A stretch of DNA of 64,000 bases from Membranipora membranacea. Lineage: Eukaryota > Bryozoa > Gymnolaemata > Cheilostomatida > Membraniporidae. The notes under the pieces were generated by a model. The model ran no database searches and was not told where the DNA came from. It saw only the letters and a program-made list of their open reading frames with translations. Made by a program: the position numbers and the translations under genes. Positions 38,865 to 52,139 of the stretch are shown in pieces. Within the stretch, counting starts at the first letter, position 1. Each line of letters starts with the position of its first letter. Location: assembly GCA_914767715.1 (NCBI GenBank), contig OU612070.1, positions 6,899,501 through 6,963,500 on the forward strand, given 5' to 3'.

Positions 38865-40291
38865 CAAGGCAGCATTCTCAATCATACAATCTTTTATAAA
38901 CATAATACAAGCTGTATGATGTATGATGTATGAGGACCAGAGAATGGGCACGGAATAGTAGAGTTAACCTGAATACTCCAAGAAGAGAAACATGTATGAA
39001 AAATATTCAAATAGATATAAGTTATGACCCTGTTTATGCTATTGTGCAGGACCGATATGGGTAATGTCAAGAGAATACTATCTCTTTCTTTTTTTGTACG
39101 TGAGTTTTTGCTAAGGGTTGAACCTGTTTTGCTCAATTTATTCAGGGGGAATAATATAAAAGACCACAAACAAATAATTTGTTGATAATAATCAAGTTTG
39201 AGCTGTCTAGCATTGGATAACATATAGTGGAATTTGATGGTTTAAAATGTAATGCCACTTACTTGCCGGCTGAGCACTTAGACTAGATTACAATATGGAT
39301 GTGTGTAATATTACAATATATTGTTAATATTGTGAGCTATCCTCTTAATGTGTATGGATAGACAACTCGCAAGCAGCTTATAACCAATAATGATGAATGA
39401 CCCAAGACTGCATCAGCATGCAACCAAATCATGTTGTTGCTATGTTATATTACAGACAACAATTTATTGATGGACAAATCAGCAGCCACATCAGTTTAGT
39501 ATGCGTAACCATTCATTTTAGATGAATTGTTACAAAATCATTGTTTAAGGTTTTAGCATACCACAATGTGTGCAAACCAATAGTTCAAATTAGATAATGA
39601 TAAGAAAAATATTATAACTCCCAAAAAAATGATTTTGCTATACTGCAAACTAAAAAATCTGCCTTGTAAAATGTTGAGTGAGCTTAGACATTAGCTGATG
39701 TAAATTTTATAGTATTATTTGATGAGACCGGCTATACTACCTCTATTCTGAGAAAAAACATCAACACACATGGGTTGCTTCATACTGCTTGGGCCGGCCA
39801 TGGGGAGGACGTACTAGAGAAGGCCTCAGAACAGCGCTTGACTCATGGTTTTAAGCTGAAAACTTGTGGAATATATGATTCAGGTGTAAGTTTTGAGTTG
39901 CACTTTCTGCTCCAAGTCAATTATCCAACAGCGTTCCATGATAAGGCCAAACTGAAATCGTTCTATCAATGAAACCGTCAATGAGCTTACAGTTAGACAG
40001 TCAATCAATCTGCTTTTCCATTAATTGATCCCTCAGATCATCTAGCTGAAATAGAGTTCTATTCAGTGGAACCTGAAGGTGGAAGCGGTGAGTTCTTAGC
40101 AGAGTTTTGTAATCGCTTTTTATGCTGGTTTTGAAGAGCCAAAAGGAGCATGACGTCTCTTTTTCTAACAGCTTCATCGTGTAATGTTACTCGTTTAAAC
40201 GATTCTTTTGAGCTGCGCTCACTGGGTCCTAGTACTATTTTGACTTCATCTCTCATTGGAAGGGTCTCTTTTGTTGCTTGGGCAAGAGATG

Positions 40292-40936
40292 CTACTCCTG
40301 CCTGAGCAAACCAAGTACTTGTTCGAGCTGGCCTCGTTGCTCATCCAGATTTTTGAAGTTGGCCTCATGTTGTTCTTGCTGGTATTTTAGTCGTTTGTTC
40401 AGTGATACAACATTTTCTTGCAGTTTTAATGTTTCTGTCTGTAATGGCGCTGAGGCTGTTTGACTGTTTATATAGTCTTGCCATAAGTTCCTCTGTAATC
40501 CAATCTCTTTTTGCATAGACAGTACTAAAGACTGCATTCTGTCTCGTTCCTCATCTTGTTTAAGTTGTTGGTCTCTCCACTCTTCTTTCAGTGATGAAAT
40601 CTCTTGGACCAGGCGAACAATGTGTGAGTTGTTGCTTTCTAGTTGATTTTGGAAAGCCTCCATTTGGGTGGCCGCATTTGATTGCAAGGCTTGAAATACC
40701 TGATTGTTGGATGCAATAACCTTGTCATGCTGATCTTTGACTTCATCGCAAAGAATCCTAAATTGCTGTGAGTGATAACTGAGAGGTCCTGTATCTACAC
40801 TTTCAACCGAGGGTGACTGGGAGAAAGGGGATGACGTCCCGCTCTGAATGTCATCAGTAGCTTGTTGTGCCGATATACCTGAGCTTACTGTGGAATTATC
40901 ATCAGGAAACTGCTGTGCAGGATCGTTGGTAGCCAT
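40292..40936 (-). CDS. Coiled-coil protein with N-terminal PDDNSTV motif
   Basis: A single open frame of 214 residues starts at ATG 40936, just after a splice-acceptor-like AATTTAG, so a 5'-UTR intron is possible. Residues 1-55 are Ser/Thr/Gln-rich and include PDDNSTVSSGI (11-21). From about residue 58 to the end the sequence is heptad-like, rich in Gln, Glu, Leu and Lys, and predicts a long coiled coil. The stop follows LLRQE. Beyond it a second minus-strand frame (40059-40256, extendable upstream to overlap the stop) continues charged residues, which hints at a frameshift or an alternative ending. No enzymatic motif is present. A related N-terminal motif occurs in the ORF at 52140. Confidence 0.55.
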   Translation of the reverse strand: MATNDPAQQFPDDNSTVSSGISAQQATDDIQSGTSSPFSQSPSVESVDTGPLSYHSQQFRILCDEVKDQHDKVIASNNQVFQALQSNAATQMEAFQNQLESNNSHIVRLVQEISSLKEEWRDQQLKQDEERDRMQSLVLSMQKEIGLQRNLWQDYINSQTASAPLQTETLKLQENVVSLNKRLKYQQEQHEANFKNLDEQRGQLEQVLGLLRQE

Positions 40937-42289
40937 CTAAATTGCAGAAAGAATAATACGGTGTGAACTTATTGTTGATATTTTGAACAAATCAGTAATA
41001 TTTTATCCGAGGGGCAGTTTGAGGAGGATCTGGTACTGATAATGTGAGTGATATCAAACTTCCAACTGAATAATGACAGTACACCTCTGACGCATCTATG
41101 AGAGGTAATTTCTAGACCCTGTGGCATTTGGCACTGAAGAAAAAAAGATTTTGGGGGTCTGGTTCAATGAATAAGGATCTAATGTGATCAACACCAATTG
41201 GAGATTATGCAAATTATTTATTTTTGGAAGACCTTAATTTACATGACATAATGATCAGTGGATAACGATTCTATCATTGATATAAATTGCCCACGCAATC
41301 ATGAAACACATGGTGGTGTTGTTGAGATAAAATTAAGTAAGTGCAGAACAGTTAAAATCACTTACAACTTTCCTAATATACCACTAAACAGTATTTGCTG
41401 GCCCTTTTTGATTGTGAGTTAGGTGAGGTATGGAATCGGGCAGTTAACACAGAGTCAACAATCAAAATCCTTAGTGGCCCAATTATATTCTAGATTCTGA
41501 TATTTGAAGTGATTATACATGAAAAAGAAAAGGCGCGCCAATTGATTGCACCATTTTGCCATCCCCCACATATAACGGTTTGATGGCGCTAATTACCCAG
41601 CCCGCTTTTCACTGCTTGGTGTTGTGTTCTCTCATCCAACAGCACAGTCCCTTCCAATATCGCTACCCTATGGAACTCAGCTTACGTGTCAAGGTTATTG
41701 GCCTTATATGGCCCTCTGCTGGGACCCTTGTAGTGAGTTTTAGCTGTTTTTTTCAGCTTTTCCGCATGCCTTTTCATGTGCTAACTAGGCTTATATTTAT
41801 AAAACATTGCACAGTTCTTTTTGGCAAGATCACCTTATATCTTTGTTATGTGTACACCAGCATCCAGTACACAGTAAAGGGCATGTCAATACTTTGATGT
41901 TCAAAGTTGTTCTGAGACAGGCAAGACGAAACCATGGGTACCACACCCAAGGGGATCACTCGCGCAATTGCCAATGTGAAAACTGTTCAGCTGTCAGTTC
42001 CTGTATCCTTTTATGGAGGATTTATGTGCTTCATGTGCCTGTTGCCATCATTACCATTTGTATGACTCTTGGGTGCCTGGCATTGAAAAGTATCCCTATT
42101 ACAAGCCTAGTCGTTGGACTCTTAGGAAAAAAATGTGGGTGTGGGCCCCCTGAGAGCCATACCAGAGTAATAATCTGAGGAATTGTGCAACAAAATATTG
42201 AATTAGTCAGTACTTACTTTCCCCCACAGTTTTAAAACAAGACTGCTTTAAAAACTTGTATCTGCCTGTTTGTACTACAGCTATTAGCT

Positions 42290-42645
42290 TATAACTATAA
42301 CTATAACTATAACTATAACTATAACTATAACTATAACTATAACTATAACTATAACTATAACTATAACTATAACTATAACTATAACTATAACTATAACTAT
42401 AACTATAACTATAACTATAACTATAACTATAACTATAACTATAACTATAACTATAACTATAACTATAACTATAACTATAACTATAACTATAACTATAACT
42501 ATAACTATAACTATAACTATAACTATAACTATAACTATAACTATAACTATAACTATAACTATAACTATAACTATAACTATAACTATAACTATAACTATAA
42601 CTATAACTATAACTATAACTATAACTATAACTATAACTATAACTT
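42290..42645. repeat. (CTATAA)n microsatellite, about 59 copies
   Basis: An uninterrupted hexamer array of about 355 bp with no visible variant units. Read on the other strand it is (TTATAG)n. The perfect uniformity points to recent expansion or active homogenisation. The true length may differ if the assembly collapsed it. Confidence 0.97.
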
Positions 42646-44029
42646 ATTCAGCACAAAAATAAGTTTCGTTTTATCAAATGAAATGTGTAAGCTTGTTTAC
42701 ACTTGAGAAGACATTAGTCACATTCCAATCTCATCTTTGCAACCAATCAGAATCTGTCACACAAAAACATGACATCGTGGAATTAAAGTAGTTGACTGTT
42801 GTAATTTTATGCATTAAATCTGCCACCAATGACAAAGAAAATAGCTTCCTTACTGCAAGTCATATATATATATGAATACACCCAGCCGGCACAACTGTAT
42901 CTAAACTATGTTGGAAAGATGTTTACCTTAGAGGCTGAACTACGTCTGCCTAATGTGGCAATCTGTCATGCTATTATATGTTGGAATGGTGCATTTTAGT
43001 AGATATTGTTACGATATATAAACTGCCTCTGATACACATCTAACTAAAGGCTTGTATATATAGTAACGATGCGTTTTCTACACAATATATCATACCTCAG
43101 TGTATATTTAATTTTAATTACGATATATTAGATTTAACATCAATTAGCATTTAGGAGGGTGTTTTACTCATAGTGATTCAGTCCACTGTGGATGTTGAGT
43201 AGTAGGCCCATTAGACCATTAGACTTCCACTAGTGTATGGTAAGTCATTGAGTCATTTGCAGTGTCACTCTTGAAACTTCCTTTGAATGCAATCTGGTTC
43301 AACTTTATTCGCAAAGAACATTAAGTGGTGCTTAATGCAGGTAATCTAAACCCTGGCTATTTATTAACCAATTTCAAAATACTGACATGTATTAATGTTT
43401 CAAAGTTATTGAATAATGGTTTATTTAAATAATTATATTGCACTGTTGTGTTGTCACAAGGGCTTACCAAACGTTAGCAGCTTACCAGGGGAGATAAATG
43501 CAAGTAATGTATACAAATTCAACAGCTACACAGTCATGAACGCATCGTTCCCATGCAGTTTAGAGACTAGATTTGATTTTAAGAAAATGGAATACAACAG
43601 TGCAAAATAGAATTGTACACAATTTGGAGCCACACAGAGTGTTAGCAAACAAATTGCAAAGCATTTTTTTCCCATATGATGCCAGTATTCTTGCAAATTA
43701 CTCTCTAGTAAAGTAGCTGTAGTTACTGCGCAGTTACCATATTGGAAAAAACTGTGTTGCTTTGTATGCACCATTTATGCATCTACAAGATATTGAATGT
43801 TAAACGTGTACCATGCAACACAGAAACAATCCAATTGCGACATTGGAAACATGTTGCCGCATACAATGTGCCCGCTGGGCATTTGCATCTAAATGCAATT
43901 CATTTTTATACATTGAGTTGGTTTATTATATCAGGGCATTATCAAAGTGGCAGGGCCTAGAACTGGGTCGATGCGAAGATTGTGTTTCATCAAAATATTT
44001 ATTCACAAAGTACTACCTAATACTAGAGG

Positions 44030-44100
44030 CAAAGGCTGTGGCCCAGCTGGATAGGGTAGTGTCAACGTTCCTTGACTCAAATACCACTGCAGTTCACTGA
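44030..44100 (+). mobile_element. Weak tRNA-derived sequence
   Basis: TGGCCCAGCTGG (44039-44050) is an excellent box A match, followed by a degraded box B-like GACTCAAATACC. Probably an old SINE head. Confidence 0.3.
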
Positions 44101-45441
44101 GAGGGGTTTGTTGGGACTACAGGGGTGCTCCAACATGTCTAAAACTGCAGGCCAAAGCTAAAAGCTGCCTTGCCCTTAATTCCAAAATTGATAAATGCTA
44201 AATGAATGGCTAAAGGACGTTAGTCTACCAGAAGTTTATCATCTGCCAAATATTATAATAATGTTGATGATTGCAGAGACGGTATTATAATTTTAGAGTG
44301 CACTGAGAGAAACCTCTGGTAGAAGTGTGTAGGTTATGGGTAGTATGTACACAACACAGCATGTCGTTTACAAACATTATGCCGATGTATGCATGAATAT
44401 GTGTCGTTCTGTGACCAATTAACTCCCTCTAGGGGGAGAGGAAGTTCATTGCTCTGGCTGCTCTCGTAGAAGAGACTCAAGCTCTAATTCAACAACATGG
44501 ATTATAAAATATAGTATCAATTGCAGAAGACAACAGAAACCTACTCGAACTAGACTGCTGCTGCTGCTACCGAGACAGATTGTGCGTCAACCTGCAGTAG
44601 CAGATTAATTTATAGTATTAGTAAACTTTGCAATTCATTTTTGATTGTGACTATAAAAACCAATAATCCTGTTTAATTCGTGACACTTACCAAGATCAAG
44701 AATTAGCTACTTTTATTTTGTATTAAATATTAGGATGCCCAAATTAAACTAAGAGCCTTGAATAATAGCCAATCTTGAATGTTGATAGTCTATCATAAAT
44801 TCCCCTCCCACCTCCCTTTCACTAACCTATGTCTTACATTGTTGAAATTCTAACAATTTCCTGGTGATGGTGTTCATTTGTTCGTCAATTCTGCACCAGA
44901 TTAACAGCATCTAATACTATGGCAAGTACCCTGTCTGCCAAACAACATATACAGTGGCGTTGATCGTCACTTTCGGTTACAAATGCGTGAAGCGCCCCAT
45001 ATTTTTTTCCCCTATAATACGTTACATTATAAGAAACAAAAAAATGTTTTCTCTAATGTGCATCTGAGTGATTTTCATATCAGGGCACCGTCATTTCCAT
45101 CAGTATCAATGCTTTTTCTATGTTAGTCCAGACAATCAAGAAGTGTCCTTGTTTCTTGTGATCACAAGGATGTGGCATGCTGAGCTGATCTGTGAGGTCA
45201 CACCTGCCATTCTCTGCTGCACATCAACCCCTTTCTGCGCCAGCTGTGTAGCATAAGACATGGATGACCCTATTCATCAGCTTTACCATCACACCCTGCA
45301 AAAACAATTATCTCACAGAAATGAAGGGAAATCATATACTAAAAGACGGACAGCAATACATAGTAAATCTTTCATCCTAAGAAACAGGTTCCTTAAATTG
45401 TGACCTGTACAGGCCACCCCTTCTTGGATTGAGATGTGTAC

Positions 45442-45506
45442 CCAATGAACTACCTCTTCCCTCTTCAAGCTCTTCCAGCTCTTCTGGGGAAGAGGGAGTT
45501 CATTGG
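45442..45506. repeat. Hairpin with 20-bp arms and 25-base loop
   Basis: CCAATGAACTACCTCTTCCC (45442-45461) pairs with GGGAAGAGGGAGTTCATTGG (45487-45506) with one mismatch. A related segment (AGAGGAAGTTCATTG) occurs near 44440. The size is pre-miRNA-like, but nothing shows that it is transcribed. Confidence 0.75.
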
Positions 45507-46116
45507 TGTACCTTTGTAAGTATAACTTTTTATCTCAACGTAGTCTTAATGCAAAGAAGGCTGCAACGCGAGTTAGTGGCATTATTTTATCAAACCCAAA
45601 CGATTGTTTTATATATATAGCAGCATAATGTATTTGTATAATAAAGTCGCTCATATATAAATATTATATATTTTGATTAGCTACTAAGCTAAGCTCTTGA
45701 TTGGATACTGAGGGCTTCTAGGGAGTTCATAAGAGTTTTCCTTTCCAATAATGACTAAGTATTATCAATAATTGAAGTGATGAGTTTGCAAGCAGCTTTA
45801 CGGCAGCTTGTAACTTGTCGCCACTTGTGGCACCTGTCGCCTAGCATAGATACCTATGATTGTGTTATGATGTCGCTAATGAAGCTTTGTAGGAGACAGA
45901 GATCTCGCAGTTTTACACCACAAGCACATTGCTACTCACAGTATTTGCCCAATCATCTATCTTATAGGTTTATTGGCTGGCTCTAACACTTCCAATGCTG
46001 CTTCGTTTGTGATTAACCACAAGGTTATGTATTTTTGATGAGTTGGGGAGTCCACTTGCGAACAAGTTATTCTCCGTGTAAACGGAGCTGTTGAAAAACA
46101 AGAAATCGTACAGGGA

Positions 46117-49100
46117 ATGGAAGTAAACTCTTTCCAGCTTAAAACTTTTGCAGAATTTGCTGAAGAAAGTGAGTTTCATGGAATCAAACAGGTGACTCGA
46201 AAAGAGAATGGTTATGTAAGTAACTCTATGTAACGTGATATGTAATACACCAAGCACTGTAGCTCAGACTTGCTGAGTGATAGCTGTTTAATATTGGTAT
46301 AAAATAAGAGATTTAGCCAATGGAGATGGAGATTTTGTCATAATATGGCTATCCCTTCACCAACTTTCTCATCATTGCATATTTTTAATAATGTGGTGTG
46401 TTATACTACTAAGGTGGCGACTGCAGGAAAAAAATTCCTGAATAACATGAATTGTCTGATATAATTTTTAGTTCAGACGTATAGTTTGGATTTTACTAAT
46501 ATTAGCTTGTAGTGGAATCCTTACGATCAATACTATCAACCAGATAGTGGAGTTTCTCAAGCACAATCACATCACCAAGTATGATGTTCGTTTTGTTCAT
46601 AAACTAGGTGAGTAGAAAACAATATTTTTCATCTATGTCTATGTTCAGCATTTTGTTGAGTTGTTGATTATCAATGTTTATTCATTTTCCGTAGGTCAGA
46701 GTCGTCTAATATTATCAGTATTTCATTTTGTTGACTTTCTTTGCAGTTAAAATTCACTAATAATCTTACATATTGCTAATCAGAGAACCATTCTCTTCAA
46801 GCGTGAGTTCGATCCCTTCACCCTATCAATGTTTATCACTCTTTCTCCTGCCCAGATTTCCCTGCGATCACAGTATGTAATGTTAACAAGCACAGACGGT
46901 CAGCGCTAACATTACAAGACATAGTCACGATGGGTCCACACTTAAACTTTACGGACGAAAATTACAATCTAATACACCCAGAACTCTACCCTCAAGACTG
47001 GTACAATGAGACATTTCTTGGCAGAGACTGGCTTAGCATCAGAGACCAATATTCTGGTATAATATTCATGGTACATTTTCCATGCCTTCGGTCATCAGTT
47101 CAGTAAGGGGAACATTGTCCCAAAACCATTTACGACAGGAAGATTAAATTTAGTTTCATTAAAAGTTTTGATTGGTCGGTGATTACAAAAATGGTTGAGG
47201 TAATAGCTTTCTTCTTCCAGTCATTAGTAGCAAAATAGATATCGAAATATTGAAAAAGCAATGCCGCCACATGGTATTTTACAGAGCAATACTTTGATAT
47301 GGGGGATTTCTTCAACCGGACTGGACATCAGATGAAAGATCTCATTCAGCACTGCAAGTGGAGGAACACAGAATGTAACCCTACTTCATGGATATCTTCC
47401 TTCACTCACTACAATAAATGTTACACATTCAACTCCAAGGGAAATCACATCTTGCAAAAAGCTGGAGCAGGTAAATTTTTTTAAGACTTTGCAGTAGGCC
47501 TACCATCATTTTTCAATTTGGGTCCTGAAAATTTCTTCTTGTCTATCAAACTGTGAAAACCTTACAGTCACATTCGTTCTGGTCAACTTCAACACAATTC
47601 AAATGAGAAAAATGGAAAAGAGGAATGTGTCCTCCGAAATTATTACTGTCTCAAGAATATTTTTCATAAAATCATATGCGAAGTGATTCTTCAACACATA
47701 ATAATTGCGGACCATCTCATAGATACATTTGAATGGGTGGCCAGCTTATGAGCCTTCCAATCTGATCAAAGAGTCTACATCTCCAAAGTCAGGACTACTA
47801 ACTGCTGGAGATCGAATATCTGTGAAAGCTATCTTAAAGTGTTAGTTCTACTAGGCCATGTTTTGTATGGCTTCAAAGATCTCAGACTGTCAGCCTGTGA
47901 ACCTTATTGCAGTAAAAGTGCTGCTAAGTCTGAAAATTGGGATCATAGTTGATCATAGTAATTTATTGTCTCCACCTGACCACTATAATCCTTGCTAATA
48001 TATTTTTCTTTTAAATTAACATGCAATTTTCCACAATTTCCATTTATTCAATTTTGTTATTTGCCATATGAACTCACAATATTCGATTTACTAGGGTAAT
48101 TTATCCACTTTTCTAATAGGAATAACATAACCATTTCTATGTCAATCACACAGGTAACGGATTACAGCTAGTTATATATGATGAGGAGAATGAATACATA
48201 CACACTGTGCACTCTGAAGATTTGGGAGTCAAGTTTCTACCACATTCTCACTATGAGCCTCCATTTCTCAAAGAGCTAGGCTCGGGACTGGCTCCGGGAT
48301 TCCATTATCTGATAGCTGTTAGTGAGAAAGAGGTTGGTTGATAATACGATAGGGATAGGCGTATATGGTCTGACTTTAAAGTTTTTTTGTTTTTTTTAAA
48401 TTACTATAATTTGGTAATGTTATGGCTAGGAGCCATGCAAACACTTTTCACTCCTACCACAAGGAAGAGAAATTCGGCAGCAAGTCTGATACACATCAGT
48501 AATTGAGTACAGCATTTTGAACTGAAAAACAGAACTGAAAATTGAAAATTCAGACTGTGTCGTGAGCAATATATGTGTGGGTAAAAAAGACTTTCACATC
48601 TCATGAATGTCTGTTCAACACTTTTGAGATGATGTTGGGCTGAGAAAAACCGATTGCGTAAAGACTAAATGTTGTTATGAGAATCAGAGGGGAACTTTCA
48701 CCATTGCCAGGTCAAGAGTCTCCCAGATCCCTACGGAAACTGCTCCCTGGATACAGCAACTCTATTCTACGACAATTTTACGATATCAGGATGTCGTATT
48801 GAGTGTGAGACTATATCCATATATAACGAGTGCGGATGTAGACTTGTGGAGAGTCCTGGGAGTTACCCTATCTGTAGTGCTGACCAGTTCGACTGCGCTC
48901 GCCAAAGACTGGGTAAGAATACTTTTTGACATTAATACATTTACATATACATATACAATTGTGGCTATTTGTAAATACTCATAATTCTATATTTGAGGAA
49001 CATGCATAGCTATGTCTTCAGGTCTGTTCGCTGCAGTGCAGCCGCATTCATTATTCTTATTTTTAAAACTAAAACCTCAGATCCAAATTTTCCACAGGGG

Positions 49101-50526
49101 TCTTTCAATTTGTCAAAATTTTCTGCCAAACTATTGCTTCAAGTAAGCAAAGCTATTCCCAAATTGATTTCTTGTGAGAAAAACAGGTCTAACAGCAACT
49201 TGATAACAAATCACTAACAAGTCATTCTCACTTGGCAAGTAGTTGATTGAGTTTTTTTTATTGAAAGACCCCCCTGTTTATCCAATCAATCACTTCAATC
49301 CATTACCTCAACATTCAGAGAATATATATTTCTTGTTCCACAGAATTAATCGAGGAGACGGATGAATGTCTTTGCCAGAATCCATGTCACACTACTTTAT
49401 ACGCTTACACCATGTCTATGCTAAAACTACGGCAGTCTACAATAGAAAAATTGAGAAAGGATCACCCTATACCATCTCATCTCACCACGTAAGATTGTAA
49501 ACCAAAGCTGCATGAGCATTTGGTGGCTGTTACAGAAGCGCTGACATATTTTGATGGAAGACAAAAAACCGCACTGTGAGCCTAGATAATGTGTTGGCTC
49601 TGAACTGATTGGTTTTTGGGTGGGATCCCAGCAGCCAATCAGGGCCGACACATTGGCTACTCTGAGCCAACAGAAAACTCCACATGCTGAGTTAATCCAA
49701 ACCAATCGAGAAACACCAAAGAAGGGATTATAGTGGAGCAACGTGAGAAAATGATGTACAAACTGTGCGAATCTTGTTGTAGTGAGTCATTGATGGTTGT
49801 GAACATATTTTATGACAGACTTGCGTATGAGAGTATTGAGCAGGTAAAAGCCTACTCTTGGATGGCTATAATCAGTAAGTAGAAAAGATATCCTTCCGTA
49901 GTCTTAGATCATGCTCGGATGCCTCCTAAGCAAAACCATTTTCATTTTTGTGATTTTCAGTGAGTATAACGTTTAACTGATGAAACAGAGCAGCTGGATT
50001 ACAGAATAACAGTTAACCGCCGAGCTATCATATCAAGGCATTTGATATCACAGAAAAATTTTGGGAGGCTCGAGGAATATTAATGTACTTTTTTAAATAC
50101 ATGGAGCCAATTGAACTCCCTTCCCCCCCCCCCCTCCCCCCTTTGAAACAGTGTATAGATACTGCAGGGTGAAAAGTTTACCTTGTGCTTGTAATAGGAG
50201 TTGTTTGCCACTTAATAATGGAAGCACTACTCCCCATATAGTATGATTGTATTGCAGGTGATTTCGGAGGTAGTGTGGGACTTTGGTTGGGAGCGAGTAT
50301 ACTCTCCATATTTCAGATTGTTGACTACTTCACATCACTCTGTGTCAGCAGTTGCTGCCAGGTGTGCAGCTCAGGTAAAAATAATGGAGACCAGTCTGAA
50401 TCGCCAAGCAATGGTTCAAATGAAACAGGGAGTTCAGAGGACATTGAGATAGGTCCTGACGACAGTGTTGTTGCTATTCATTATCATAAGGCTGCATACA
50501 AACTGCGTAAAAAGCGTGGACTGTGA
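46117..50526 (+). CDS. DEG/ENaC-family sodium channel subunit, paralogue 1 (9 exons)
   Basis: Exons: 46117-46215, 46472-46607, 46856-47056, 47285-47470, 48154-48332, 48711-48912, 49344-49488, 49783-49874, 50258-50526; 502 residues with all phases closing. The N-terminus has the family's His-Gly gating motif (FHG, 20-22), TM1 spans about 35-62 and is followed by the signature DFPAITVCN (79-87). The large extracellular domain keeps the Cys-rich pattern: HCKWRNTEC, NKCYTFN, PYGNC, GCRIECE, ECGCRL and CLCQNPC. The pre-TM2/TM2 block DFGGSVGLWLGASIL carries the Gly-Ala-Ser selectivity filter (425-427). The tail has CC and CxxC-like cysteines and many Ser. DEG/ENaC channels are trimeric, often amiloride-sensitive Na+ channels of the plasma membrane; the gate (acid, peptide or mechanical) cannot be read here. 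The usual Glu after the filter is Gln433. A close paralogue follows at 57414. Confidence 0.93.
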
Positions 50527-52139
50527 TATTGTTGCCAATATGGAGTTTGTTTCCTATAATGCATTGGAAGTTAAACTTTTATATATTATACATATCTTCT
50601 TATACCTAATTTTTATTACCTTTGAGCACATTTCAATGTAGTTGCATCAATCATCATTTTTTATAAACTGTTTCTCTGTTTGCAAGTTCCGAAAAAAATG
50701 CATCTTTAGCTACCTCTTGAGCTTTCCTTGACATCTGCTAGCCACCCAGTCATAACGGATGTAGCATTCATTGCAAAAGAGGATCCAAATAAATGGCTGT
50801 TAATTTGTTAAATTTCGACTTTTCCTGTGTTTTGTATATAAACATCTGTCAACAAAATCACTATAGTAATTTGAATCAATCAATTCATGAAAAATTTTTA
50901 TTCATTGTAAATTTGATACCTGCAAAAGATTGTAGGTAGGTAAAATCTAGCAGTGCTTCAGTTGAGATTTAATATTGATAAGAGTTGGCAGTTGTTCAAT
51001 ATTGAGCAATAGTGAAGTTTCAGTTCAAGCTTTGAAAATGATCACAATGGAAAGTGTGACTCATATGGAAGGTGGAATTTTTTATCAGTGTAGACGTGGC
51101 AGGACGTTGACTTTAGCCGGCACTAAGTATCTAATACTCATAGGATAGGGTGTAATTCACTCATGTGACAAGGGAAATTTAGCCATTTCTACTTCTTTAG
51201 TCCTCATATTCTCTGCAGGTAAGAAAGCAAATATTTGACAACAGTTTAAAGTCATTGATTGAATTGGCATATCATGTTAAGTTGAAAAGTTGACCCTCAA
51301 CGAATAAAGGAGTCAGTGCAACTTACGATTGCTATTCTTTCAAATCGCATCAACATACAAAGAAACAAACATTCACCATGGTTGTAATGCATCTAAATTT
51401 CAAGTTGATGTTGTGTATCGGCCTGCTTTGCATAACTTGCGTTGTAAGCATAATGTCTGTACAAGATACTGATGATACTTGTCTTGCCCATTGGATTGGT
51501 TTGGCTTTAAGACAAGGCTAATCATTCTCCTATCATTCAGGGGTATTACATACAAAGGACGAAATACATCAAACTTAGAAATCACGAACTGTCTTACTGC
51601 GGAGTGTGCAGGTGGTTTTTCGGGAACCCCACTTCGTACCATCCACTGAATAGGTTTATGGATTCATGAAGAATTAGTCTGAGCCTACCAGACTCTTGCC
51701 CCCCCCCCTCCCTGCTGACGCCCTCAATTGGGGCAATGTAGATTAGGTTGTCGTTTAGATCTTCAAACTTTGAAATCTCATTTGTAAAAATTAGTGAGAC
51801 TATCGCAATTGAATTGCTCGAATTGCTTGCTTTCAGGGTTGACACTCAATCAATAACACCTCAGCTTGGCATGTGTGATTTTTTTCCCTTCACTGAAAGT
51901 AATTAGGAAACAGCCAAGTTTGACTGGTTTGGAATGCCATAGAAACATACTGGTAGTGTGTGCATACATGTGTCAAGTTGCCAAAGATCATGTGTGTTTG
52001 AGCCCACTTTTGACCATTGACATAAAGCTGATGGTTTAAAAGTGCATCAACCTGCATATATAATGATATTTATCGCTGTATGTAACCAAATAGCAAGTCT
52101 ACTGATTACATTTTTCTTGATAGGGTTTACACATATGAG
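50527..52139. other. Intergenic stretch, no gene seen
   Basis: 3' flank of the first DEG/ENaC gene with its probable poly(A) signal, then AT-rich sequence without supported exons. Two overlapping minus-strand frames around 51400-51845 have no recognised family. Confidence 0.55.
50788..50793 (+). promoter_or_regulatory. Candidate poly(A) signal AATAAA, DEG/ENaC paralogue 1
   Basis: AATAAA lies about 260 bases after the stop codon of the first channel gene. Confidence 0.45.

Larger units (their letters stand above)
38252..40291. other. Intergenic stretch between convergent genes
   Basis: 3' flanks of the CNB gene (plus) and of the coiled-coil ORF (minus). It holds a probable poly(A) signal, a TA-dinucleotide run and a 65-codon minus-strand frame (40059-40256) that continues the coiled-coil ORF in a different frame. 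No other gene seen. Confidence 0.55.
40937..46116. other. Intergenic stretch with a hexamer microsatellite
   Basis: It holds the (CTATAA)n array, a weak tRNA-like sequence near 44039, a hairpin at 45442-45506 and overlapping open frames at 41556-42178 without family resemblance or splice context. The promoter of the first DEG/ENaC gene should lie in its last part; no clear TATA box was assigned. Confidence 0.55.

Noticed and set aside
41556-42178. Overlapping frames of 113 and 123 codons before the hexamer array
   Set aside because: Hydrophobic and Cys-rich by composition, no transmembrane-protein family recognised, and no connected exons.
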